Positions 39,555 through 47,304 of a stretch of 54,443 nucleotides of DNA are shown here, piece by piece; within the stretch, counting starts at the first letter, position 1; each line of letters opens with the position of its first letter. Position numbers and translations under genes: made by a program. The stretch comes from Oscillospiraceae bacterium (GTDB lineage Bacteria; Bacillota; Clostridia; Oscillospirales; Ruminococcaceae): the NCBI GenBank assembly GCA_022793675.1, contig JAAWDH010000017.1:1-54443 (forward strand), in the 5' to 3' direction. The notes below the pieces were generated by a model. The model was not told the origin of the DNA. It did no database searches and saw only the letters and a list, made by a program, of their open reading frames with translations.

Positions 39555-40349
39555 TTGAAATTTGAGGTGCGTTCGGGCAGTTTTGGCTACCTAAAAGGCC
39601 CGCTTATCCTTTCCGGCGTCAGTTTCTCCATTGAAAACCCCTGTATCCTCTCGGTGCTGGGGGCCAACGGCGCAGGCAAGACCACACTGCTGAAATGTAT
39701 GTTGGGGCTGCTGCCCTGGCGGGAAGGCAGTTCTTTTCTGGACGGCCAGGAGATTGGGAAGCTGCGGCGGCGGGAGTTCTGGCGGCGGGTGGGCTATGTC
39801 CCGCAGGCGCGGGCGCTGCCTTTTTCCTATACGGTGCGGGAGATGGCCGTGCTGGGGCGCAGCACCCATATCGGCGCGCTTTCCCAGCCGGGGGAGCGGG
39901 ACTGGGCGCTGGCGGACGAGGCGCTGGCGGCGGTGGGGATTTCCCATCTGTCGGGCAAGCTTTGCAGCGAGCTGAGCGGCGGCGAGTACCAGCTGACGCT
40001 GATAGCGCGGGCGCTGGCCGGCGAGCCGGAGCTGATGGTGCTTGACGAGCCGGAGTCCAACCTGGATTTTAAAAACCAGTCGCTGGTGCTGGGGGTGCTG
40101 AAGGGCCTTTGCCATGAAAAGGGGCTTTCGGTTGTCCTCAACACCCATTATCCCGAGCACGCGTTGGATATTTCGCAGAAGTCGCTGCTGATGCTGCCGG
40201 ACGGCAGCGCGGTTTTTGGCGGTACCCCGGAAGTGCTCACCGAGGGCAATCTGCAAAAGGCGTTTGGCATCCCAGTATATATCCGCCAGGTCGAGCTGCC
40301 TGGCTATTCCCACGCCTGCATTATAGCGGGCCAAGCCAGCGTACAATAA
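39555..40349 (+). CDS. FepC/BtuD-type ABC ATPase
   Basis: The 264-residue ATPase has Walker A GANGAGKTT (about residues 36-44), the Q-loop segment YVPQARALPFSYTVREMAVLGR, signature LSGGEYQ, Walker B LMVLDEPESNLD and a final HYPEHALD histidine switch. It energises the FecCD-type importer. The TTG start follows GGAGGG by six bases. It is the last gene of the nitrogenase-like operon; a strong terminator follows at 40412. Confidence 0.93.
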   Translation: MKFEVRSGSFGYLKGPLILSGVSFSIENPCILSVLGANGAGKTTLLKCMLGLLPWREGSSFLDGQEIGKLRRREFWRRVGYVPQARALPFSYTVREMAVLGRSTHIGALSQPGERDWALADEALAAVGISHLSGKLCSELSGGEYQLTLIARALAGEPELMVLDEPESNLDFKNQSLVLGVLKGLCHEKGLSVVLNTHYPEHALDISQKSLLMLPDGSAVFGGTPEVLTEGNLQKAFGIPVYIRQVELPGYSHACIIAGQASVQ

Positions 40350-40411
40350 ACCTTGCCTTCCTGCTGCCGAAGGCGGGGACCCCCGCAGGCAGCCGCCTAT
40401 CTGAAACAGGG

Positions 40412-40453
40412 ATCGGCCAGTATCCGTCCAAGCCGGATACTGGCCGATTTTCT
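40412..40453. terminator. Terminator of the nitrogenase-like operon
   Basis: ATCGGCCAGTATCCG (40412-40426) and CGGATACTGGCCGAT (40434-40448) form a perfect 15-bp stem, followed by TTTCT on the plus strand. It also lies 20 bases beyond the end of the leftward YfhO gene. Confidence 0.88.
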
Positions 40454-40472
40454 AAATGCGCCCCGTCAGCTG

Positions 40473-43136
40473 TCAGCCGAACAGGCAAAGCCCCAGCGGC
40501 AGCAGGTAAACTGCCAGCACGGCTGCGCCCGCCGCGCCCCAGCTGGCCCAAAGGGCAATGCCGCCCCAAAAGCGGCGCTTGGGCAGGGCAAACCCTTTCC
40601 ATCCCCATAGCGCCAGCGCCAACGCGCCCGCTATGCTCAATACTAATCCAGCCGGCAGCCCCTTGGGCATCAAAACGATCTGGATGCGGTTTTCCCCCGC
40701 GTCAAGCGGGATGGTAAAGAAAGCGCCCAGGCAGCGCTGCGGCACGACGGCTTTTCCGTTGACTGTAACCCGGTACCCGTCGTCCCAGGGCAGGGTCAGC
40801 AGGCAGTACGCCTTGCTGTCCGTATTCTCAAAAACCCCAGTGAAACCGTTCCCCTTTTGGGTAAGCGTCACCCCTTGGAGGGTTTGCAGGCTGCTTGAAA
40901 GCTTTTCCCGGTCAAGGCCCCAAACGCCCAATGAACGGCAGTGCACCGGTTTGACGAGCTTTGCGGTGACGACGACCGTTTCGTCTTCAAAAGTCCCTAG
41001 TTCCAGCAGCCCGTTCAGCGCCTGGGTAGGGTAGCTGCCGGCGATTTCCTGGCCGTTGACGGCGATCTGGAAACTGTCGTTAACCGGCTCTTTCAAAGCA
41101 TTGGTGGCTTTGTCAAAACAGTCGAAATAAAGGGTCTGCACCCCTTCGACCGGGATCTCCCAGAGCAGGAAATGGTCCTGCTGGCCGGGGTCTTTGGCGA
41201 GCTGGTGGCGGCCGTCGGCATATTGGTAAAGGCAGCCTGCCTGCCGGGGCTGGTACTGGGTAAAAATACTGCCATCCGTTTCAAGGAGCTTCCGGAAAAG
41301 CCATTGCTGCAGCGGGATCCGGGAGCCGTCGGGCAGCGCGGCGGGCAGCTCCGCATCGGTGGCAATCCCCAGCGGCAGCGCGCCGGGCAGCTCTTCAATC
41401 GCATAGCGCCCGTTCTGGAAAAGGGGCGCCTCTGTTTTCCCATCCGGGACAATCTGGTAGCGGACGGCCAGCAGCGCATCGGAAAAAGCTGTCCCCCCGT
41501 GCGCGCCAAGCTCCATCCAGTAACCGGAATACCCCAGCCGCTTCATCGTTTCCAGCGTGTCCGCCGGGGTCAGGGAGGTGTAGTGGGCAAAAGTTGGGTA
41601 GCCCATGCCGGCGATCAGGTTGACGTCAAAGCGCTTGCGGTCGGATTTGACGCGGTAAAACTCCCCTTCAGGGAGCTGCCCGGCGAGGCCGACGGCCTTC
41701 TGCCAGTCGGCGACGTTTAACTTATCTTTGGCGGAGACGATGTAAACCTGGCCATAAAAAAGCCCTTCAGCCAGCACCACCAGCGTCGTCAGGGCGGAAA
41801 ACAGCGCGCGTGAAAGCTTCCCCCGGCGCCTGGCCATCAGCAGCAGCTCGTAGCAGACCATGGCGACCCCGGCAAAAAGCAGAATGCCGCGGAAAGAGCG
41901 CTGGTTGCCCCAAAGGGTGCGGACGTAACATGAAAGGGCGGCGGCGTATTTCTGGTAATAAATAAACCCAAAGCAGACAAGCGCTGCCGCCAGCCCGACA
42001 AACGCCCAGGCAATCCCCCTGTCCGGACGCTCTTTTGGGCGGACATCGGAAAGCAGTTCGCCTGCAAGGCTAAGCCCGACAAAAATGGCCATGAACCCGT
42101 ACCGCACCGAAAAAGCCATGTAACTCCCCGTATGCCACATTTTGTTGACCGGCTCCAGGACGAACGGCAGCACCAGCATCCCAAACAGGGCCAAATGCAC
42201 CCTAACCGCCTGCGGACGGCTCTGCCCCTGGCGGCAGCGCCGCTGCAGCAGCATCGCCAGCACAGGGATAACCATCCCCGTGGCGAGGAAAAGGGGGAGG
42301 TTGGTGTAAAACTGGCCGAAAAGGCTGCTGTTCCGCAAGCCCTTGACGATATCGCCGCCCCGGCCGGATGAGAGGTACTGGATAAAGGAAGGCAGCCAAA
42401 TCGCTGCCGAAAGGGCGGCCGCCGCTCCAGAGCCGATCACAAAGCGCAGCGCCATCCTCCGCCGGCCTTCCTTTGGAGAGAAAGCCAAAACCGTTCCCAT
42501 GAACAGCAGCACAAACAGCACGGCCATATACCCAATATAATAGTTGATAGCCACAGCGGCGGCCATCACCAAGGCATAAGGCAGCACCTTTTCCTGTTCA
42601 GCCAGCATCCAAAGGGACAGCATAAGCAGCGGGAACAGCGCCATCATGTCCAGCCATACCAAATTCTGGTAATACATCAGCCCATACCCGCAAAGCGCAT
42701 AAGCGGTGCTTAAAGGGACTGCCAGCGTGCCCAGCGCCGGGACCCGCTTCCTAAAATAAAAAGCAGCCGTCAAGGCGCAGAGCGAAAGCTTCAGCATCAC
42801 CAAAACATTCATTAAAAAGGGGAAATCCTTCTTTTCTACCAAAAGGCAGAGCAGCGAAAAGGGGCTGGCGAGGAAAAAGAACAGCACGCCCCAAAAATTC
42901 ATGCCGCCGGCAGCAGAGGAGAAAAGCAGCGTCCCATTGCTGCGGAAGGCATCTTTCAGCTGCATCATCAGCGGGATGACCTGCTGGTTCATGTCACACC
43001 AGGCCAAAGTCTTGCCCCCAAACGGGTATAATCCGCCCACAGCGTAAAGGATCCCCAGCACCAGCGCCGTCAACAGCGGCGGCACGACGAAAAAGGCCCA
43101 TCCGGGGCATTGCCCGGCGAAGCTTTTTCTAACCAT
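40473..43136 (-). CDS. YfhO family membrane protein
   Basis: The 887-residue protein has about 12-14 membrane helices in its first 480 residues, a large extracytoplasmic region (about 480-840) and a last helix pair. The N-terminal DMNQQVIPLMMQLKDAF and ALCGYGLMYYQNLVWLDMM motifs are typical of YfhO. In Bacillus, YfhO-type proteins act in glycosylation of lipoteichoic acid using lipid-linked sugars. ATG at 43136 is nine bases after AGGGGG; a GTG at 43139 is the alternative. It follows the asparagine-synthase-like gene by 18 bases, so both are probably cotranscribed in an envelope-related unit. Confidence 0.85.
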   Translation of the reverse strand: MVRKSFAGQCPGWAFFVVPPLLTALVLGILYAVGGLYPFGGKTLAWCDMNQQVIPLMMQLKDAFRSNGTLLFSSAAGGMNFWGVLFFFLASPFSLLCLLVEKKDFPFLMNVLVMLKLSLCALTAAFYFRKRVPALGTLAVPLSTAYALCGYGLMYYQNLVWLDMMALFPLLMLSLWMLAEQEKVLPYALVMAAAVAINYYIGYMAVLFVLLFMGTVLAFSPKEGRRRMALRFVIGSGAAAALSAAIWLPSFIQYLSSGRGGDIVKGLRNSSLFGQFYTNLPLFLATGMVIPVLAMLLQRRCRQGQSRPQAVRVHLALFGMLVLPFVLEPVNKMWHTGSYMAFSVRYGFMAIFVGLSLAGELLSDVRPKERPDRGIAWAFVGLAAALVCFGFIYYQKYAAALSCYVRTLWGNQRSFRGILLFAGVAMVCYELLLMARRRGKLSRALFSALTTLVVLAEGLFYGQVYIVSAKDKLNVADWQKAVGLAGQLPEGEFYRVKSDRKRFDVNLIAGMGYPTFAHYTSLTPADTLETMKRLGYSGYWMELGAHGGTAFSDALLAVRYQIVPDGKTEAPLFQNGRYAIEELPGALPLGIATDAELPAALPDGSRIPLQQWLFRKLLETDGSIFTQYQPRQAGCLYQYADGRHQLAKDPGQQDHFLLWEIPVEGVQTLYFDCFDKATNALKEPVNDSFQIAVNGQEIAGSYPTQALNGLLELGTFEDETVVVTAKLVKPVHCRSLGVWGLDREKLSSSLQTLQGVTLTQKGNGFTGVFENTDSKAYCLLTLPWDDGYRVTVNGKAVVPQRCLGAFFTIPLDAGENRIQIVLMPKGLPAGLVLSIAGALALALWGWKGFALPKRRFWGGIALWASWGAAGAAVLAVYLLPLGLCLFG

Positions 43137-43157
43137 CACGGTAAGCCCCCTTTGCGG

Positions 43158-45005
43158 TCAGCGGAGGACAAAAAATTCCTCGTACCAAAGGATAAAGGTA
43201 TAAATTGTCCATATTTTCTTCATGTTCAGCTTTTTCCCGCTTTTATGGTCGTCCAACAGCTGTAGGATCGCCTCTTTTTTGAAAAACTGCCCGGCAATTT
43301 CGCCCTCGAACTTTTCCCGCACCATCTGATAATACTTATCCATCCGCAGCCAGTCGTTGAGCGGCACCGGGAACCCCAATTTTTTCTTGTTGGCAGTGCG
43401 TTCTGGCAGCTGCTTAATGGCAGCCGAGCGCAGTGCAATTTTCGTCGTCTCATTGGCGGCGCGGTAGCGGGCGGGGATCTGTACCGCCAGCTCCAGCATT
43501 TTCTTGTCCAGAAACGGCACCCGCAGCTCCAGCGAATTGGCCATGCTCATCCGGTCGGCCTTCTGCAAAATATCGTAAAGCATCCAGCTGTACATATCTA
43601 CATATTGCAGCTGGGTAGGCTCGTCCAGCTGGGAAACCCGGTCAAACAGCGGCTTTGTCAGCAGCGCCGGGTTGCCTGCGCCGTAATCCTTTTTCAGGTA
43701 CCGCTGCCGCTCCTTCCAATGGAAAACATAGTTACAGCGCATAAAGCGTTCGTAAGGCTCCATCGCCCCGCAGACAAGGAAATGCTTGCCTTTGAAATCA
43801 GGCAAAACCCCAGCTACAGCCCCTGCCGCTTTGCGCAAAAACCTCGGCACCTTTTTGCAGTAGTCGGCAAAATGCCCGCCCGCCAGATACATCGGGTAGC
43901 CGCCGAACAGCTCGTCTGCGCCTTCGCCCGACAGCACGACCTTGACGTGCTTTGCGGCGTTCTGCGCCAGGAAATAGAGCGGCACTTCGGAAGGGTTGGG
44001 GAGCGGTTCGTCCATATAATACTGGATTTTCCCCGCCATACCGAAAAAGTCGTCCGCAGAAATCTTGTTGGCAATATTGGGCACGCCGACTGTTTTAGAA
44101 AAATCTTCGGCATAGGGCAGCTCGCTGTATTTCTCTTCCTCATACCCCACAGAAAAAGTCTTGACATCCTGCTGCACTTTAGCCACTTCTTTGACCACAT
44201 AGGAGGAGTCGACGCCGCTGGAAAGGAAACACCCAACCTCGACGTCGGCGATTTTGTGCGCCTCTACCGAATCTGCAAAGGTTTCGGTAATCGCCTTCTC
44301 CCAGTCTTCCAGCGATTTTGACTCATCGATATGGTAAGCAACCTCATAGTACCGTTCAACCTTCAGCTCGCCCCGCTGGTACTCCAAATAACAGCCGCTG
44401 GGAAGCTTATAAACATTTTTAAACATCGTCTCGCTGTCGGGCAGGTACTCGAAACAAAGCCAGTCCGGCAGCCTCGCTTCGTTCAGCTCCTTGACAAACC
44501 GCGGATGCTCCAGGAAAGACTTGATCTCCGACCCAAATAGGAACTCCCCATCCCGCTTGTAGTAATAAAAAGGCTTGATGCCGAAAATATCGCGGGCCGC
44601 AAAAAGCTTCCCCTCGTTTTTGTCCCAAATAGCAAAAGCATACATTCCCCGCAGCTTGTCCAAAAGCCCGCGCCCGCCGTATTCCTCATAGCCATGGAGC
44701 AGCACTTCCGAATCGCTGGCGCTTTTGAAAATATGCCCCTTTTTGAGCAGATCTTCACGGATAGCCCGGTAATTGTAAATCTCGCCGTTAAAAACCAGCA
44801 CCTTGCTGCCGTCTTCGTTGAGGATGGGCTGGCCGCCGCCTTCCAGGTCGATGATAGAAAGCCGCCTGAAGCACAAAGCCATCCCTTCGTCGAGATAGCA
44901 GTCGTCCTGGTCGGGGCCGCGATGGATGATCTGCCGGCCCATTGCTTTGATGACCTCCAAGCTGTCGGGGAGGTTATTCCGTGAAAATCCTGCGAATCCG
45001 CACAT
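43158..45005 (-). CDS. asnB: Asparagine synthase-like glutamine amidotransferase
   Basis: The 615-residue protein has an N-terminal class II glutaminase domain with Cys2 as nucleophile (MCGFAGFSRNN, RRLSIIDLEGGGQP, NGEIYNY) and a C-terminal ATP-pyrophosphatase domain (FLSSGVDSSYV, SGEGADELFGGYP). Normal AsnB makes asparagine from aspartate. Close homologues (AsnH of Lactococcus) amidate the side-chain D-aspartate of peptidoglycan. The nearby D-aspartate-ligase-like and racemase genes make that second role worth considering. AGAAAGGGA precedes the ATG. It has its own promoter at 45052-45080. Confidence 0.92.
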   Translation of the reverse strand: MCGFAGFSRNNLPDSLEVIKAMGRQIIHRGPDQDDCYLDEGMALCFRRLSIIDLEGGGQPILNEDGSKVLVFNGEIYNYRAIREDLLKKGHIFKSASDSEVLLHGYEEYGGRGLLDKLRGMYAFAIWDKNEGKLFAARDIFGIKPFYYYKRDGEFLFGSEIKSFLEHPRFVKELNEARLPDWLCFEYLPDSETMFKNVYKLPSGCYLEYQRGELKVERYYEVAYHIDESKSLEDWEKAITETFADSVEAHKIADVEVGCFLSSGVDSSYVVKEVAKVQQDVKTFSVGYEEEKYSELPYAEDFSKTVGVPNIANKISADDFFGMAGKIQYYMDEPLPNPSEVPLYFLAQNAAKHVKVVLSGEGADELFGGYPMYLAGGHFADYCKKVPRFLRKAAGAVAGVLPDFKGKHFLVCGAMEPYERFMRCNYVFHWKERQRYLKKDYGAGNPALLTKPLFDRVSQLDEPTQLQYVDMYSWMLYDILQKADRMSMANSLELRVPFLDKKMLELAVQIPARYRAANETTKIALRSAAIKQLPERTANKKKLGFPVPLNDWLRMDKYYQMVREKFEGEIAGQFFKKEAILQLLDDHKSGKKLNMKKIWTIYTFILWYEEFFVLR

Positions 45006-45051
45006 ATATCATATCCCTTTCTCATTGGGTTTTAAGCTAAAGCCTCGTCTT

Positions 45052-45080
45052 ATTATACTAGAAAAAGCCCCGCCTTTCAA
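45052..45080 (-). promoter_or_regulatory. asnB promoter with its -35 inside a terminator loop
   Basis: Read leftward: TTGAAA (45080-45075), 17 bases, TATAAT (45057-45052). The -35 overlaps the loop of the terminator that ends the upstream methyltransferase gene. Confidence 0.7.
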
Positions 45081-45090
45081 TAGGCGGGGG
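45061..45090 (-). terminator. Terminator after the restriction-modification pair
   Basis: Read leftward, CCCCGCCT and AGGCGGGG form an 8-bp stem with a 6-base loop, followed by CTTTTTC. It lies about 65 bases after the MTA70 methyltransferase stop. Confidence 0.85.
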
Positions 45091-45153
45091 CAGGTTTGGA
45101 AAAAATTAAGAGATTGGTAAAAGAAAAATTTTCCGAAAAAAGAATACTTTTAA

Positions 45154-45828
45154 CTATTCAACAGGAAATAGGGATAAATCGTCTGAGGATGGCTGAGAAG
45201 TTTTTTGCGTATGATTTTTGTAGGTGCTCCATGTAGGTTCGTACTCTGATGTAGCTTGATCTCCCCACATGTCCCAGCCAACGCGGTCGCCTCGCGCAAA
45301 CAATTCAATATATGGCCCAGGTGAACAAGCTTCAATAATAGGGATAATCTCATCAGGTTTACGTGAATGCTCACGCTTTTGGCTCCTAATAAGATTTACT
45401 TGGGAGCGGGCAGGAGCCAGCGTGCGGTTATTTCCTCCACGGATGCCAAACAGCAAAAGTTCTGTAACATTGCGAAAGTAAAATCCAACCCCACGGCCAT
45501 CGGGCTGACCATCTTTGCGAATTTTTTCCCACACGATATTTCCTTTATATTCAAAGCCCCATGCACGCATAACCGCTAATCCGTCAGGCAATAAAGCGTT
45601 AGGTACCCATAAATAAAGATGACTTTTTTGCGCGGCAATTTCAGTGATAGGCAGAGCCAAGATTTCATCTAAGTCCATCGTTTCATAACGACTGAGCTTT
45701 CTATTCTCTGGCGCAACTTTTCCCGTACGGTTTTGAAAGCGCCAAGGCGGGTCAGCGTAAATTGTTGCGTAACGTTTTCCGCTGCAGAATTGTAGGAGAT
45801 GTTCAGCAGTTGTTAGGCTTGTGTTCAT
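45154..45828 (-). CDS. MTA70-family DNA N6-adenine methyltransferase
   Basis: The 224-residue protein carries the catalytic DPPW (residues 26-29 in YADPPWRFQNR) and the SAM-site segments LYLWVPNALLPDG, NVTELLLFGIRGG and REHSRKPDEIIPIIEACSPG, as in MTA70/MT-A70 bacterial adenine methyltransferases. Next to a restriction-enzyme-like gene it should protect the host sites. The ATG at 45828 follows GGAGG by nine bases and overlaps the upstream gene by 26 bases. GC content is well below the flanking genes. The hydrophobic ELFARGDRVGWDMWGD C-terminal motif is conserved in the family. Confidence 0.88.
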   Translation of the reverse strand: MNTSLTTAEHLLQFCSGKRYATIYADPPWRFQNRTGKVAPENRKLSRYETMDLDEILALPITEIAAQKSHLYLWVPNALLPDGLAVMRAWGFEYKGNIVWEKIRKDGQPDGRGVGFYFRNVTELLLFGIRGGNNRTLAPARSQVNLIRSQKREHSRKPDEIIPIIEACSPGPYIELFARGDRVGWDMWGDQATSEYEPTWSTYKNHTQKTSQPSSDDLSLFPVE

Positions 45829-46525
45829 CAATGTAATCCTCCGTCCAGTCGATAATACATTCTTTTTTGATACCAATAGCCAAGATTGGACAGCCGCCGT
45901 TTCTTCTTGAATCCAATCGGCTCAACAATTTACCTATCCAGGTTGTGCTGGCACCATATTTGCGTTGAATCGCTTTCCATTTTCCGTCATGCTTGTCATA
46001 GTCGAAAACAGTTTTAAAAACGTCATTTAATGATTCAGAACGAGTAACAATAATTCCGACGCTGATCATATCGCAGTCATAGTAGGTACGCATTGCTAGG
46101 AGATCCCGATCAAAAGTCTGGTCTTTACTGTTCCATTCCAGATCAAATGCGACTCGCCCTTTTAAAAAATCAATATTATGTCCATCTATATAATTATCCA
46201 AAATATGCTCTTCGTATGGCTCTTTTGTAAACCGTCCTCTTTGCTCAGCCTGCCGAGGGAAAATTCTGACATGTAAATCACCCGAAATACGAATTTCTCG
46301 CCATCCACAAGGATATAACACATCATCAAATTTTTTAGGAATTTTGCTTTCATTGCCGCCACTATCTCGTAAATCTTGAACAGTAATACTCAAGATTCGC
46401 AAACAATCCAAAATTTCCTTCCATTCTTTTGAAAAGGCTTGCGTAAGAATTTCCAGCGCGTGATTATAATTGTAGAACTCAAATTTTTTCAAAATATCAG
46501 CAGGAATATAGGACTCAATTTGCAT
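45803..46525 (-). CDS. BglII/BstYI-type type II restriction endonuclease
   Basis: The 240-residue protein contains the segment VAFDLEWNSKDQTFDRDL (residues about 125-142), which matches the conserved core of the BglII/BstYI restriction endonuclease family, followed by the SVGIIVTR strand. If so it cuts DNA at sites related to RGATCY and is blocked by the adjacent adenine methyltransferase. The start is weakly marked (GGGGA, ten bases before the ATG). It is AT-rich, unlike its flanks, and overlaps the methyltransferase gene. Family assignment rests on memory of the core motif, so moderate certainty. Confidence 0.7.
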   Translation of the reverse strand: MQIESYIPADILKKFEFYNYNHALEILTQAFSKEWKEILDCLRILSITVQDLRDSGGNESKIPKKFDDVLYPCGWREIRISGDLHVRIFPRQAEQRGRFTKEPYEEHILDNYIDGHNIDFLKGRVAFDLEWNSKDQTFDRDLLAMRTYYDCDMISVGIIVTRSESLNDVFKTVFDYDKHDGKWKAIQRKYGASTTWIGKLLSRLDSRRNGGCPILAIGIKKECIIDWTEDYIDEHKPNNC

Positions 46526-46560
46526 AAATTATAAATCCCCTTTCAGTCTACTTGCTCTGC

Positions 46561-47304
46561 TCAAGAACCCTCCCGGCCCTTCGTAGAAAAAAGCCCCAAC
46601 GTCCGGTACTCCTTCTTTAACGGCATTCCGCACTGTAAGATCCCGGCCCTAGCCAGCACCTCCAGCACATCAAGGTACCCTGCGCCGATGCTGTAATCGC
46701 GTTTGATCAGCGAAAGCTCGGTGCAGCCCAAGATCAGCCGCTCGCAGCCCTGTTTTGTAAGGCCCTCCGACACCCGCTTGAAACGGTCGAGTTCAGGCGG
46801 CTGCCCAGCCTTGATATTCTGGTAAATCAGATGCATAATATCCTGCTGGCCGGCTTTGTCCGGGACAGCCCAGCTGATTCCGAATTTTTCCAGCGCCGTC
46901 TGGAACAGCCTGGTCGCTATTGTACCAGAAGTGGCGAGGATGCCCGCCTTTTTAACATCGGCCTCCCATAAGCAGCGCGCCGTTTCCTCCACTGCGTTAA
47001 TCCAGGGGATATTCACCGACGCCGCCAGCTCCCTATAAAAGCAGTGGGAGGTCACGCAGGGCACGGCAATGCAGCAGGCCCCCAGCCGCTCTAAAACCTG
47101 GGCGGCGCGGACAAGCGGCGGAACGGGGCTTTCCTTGGACTGCCCCAGCACAAAAGCTGTGCGGTCTGGAACAGCCGGGAGATTCAGCGTTACCGTAGGC
47201 AGATGCTCCTGGTCCCGTTTGGCGTCGGTCATCGTCACAATCAATTCAGAAAAATAGGCGGAGGCCATAGGGCCAAGGCCGCCGATGATACCCAGTAGCT
47301 TCAT
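46561..47304 (-). CDS. Aspartate/glutamate racemase family protein
   Basis: The 247-residue protein has the family's two catalytic cysteine sites: VPCVTSHC (about residues 81-88) and LILGCTELSL (about 190-199), plus the N-terminal KLLGIIGGLGPMAS. It should make D-aspartate or D-glutamate for the cell wall. Its ATG overlaps the stop of the upstream ATP-grasp ligase as ATGA, so the two proteins are produced together. In Enterococcus faecium a D-aspartate ligase and an aspartate racemase are likewise paired, which favours D-aspartate as the product here. Confidence 0.88.
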   Translation of the reverse strand: MKLLGIIGGLGPMASAYFSELIVTMTDAKRDQEHLPTVTLNLPAVPDRTAFVLGQSKESPVPPLVRAAQVLERLGACCIAVPCVTSHCFYRELAASVNIPWINAVEETARCLWEADVKKAGILATSGTIATRLFQTALEKFGISWAVPDKAGQQDIMHLIYQNIKAGQPPELDRFKRVSEGLTKQGCERLILGCTELSLIKRDYSIGAGYLDVLEVLARAGILQCGMPLKKEYRTLGLFSTKGREGS

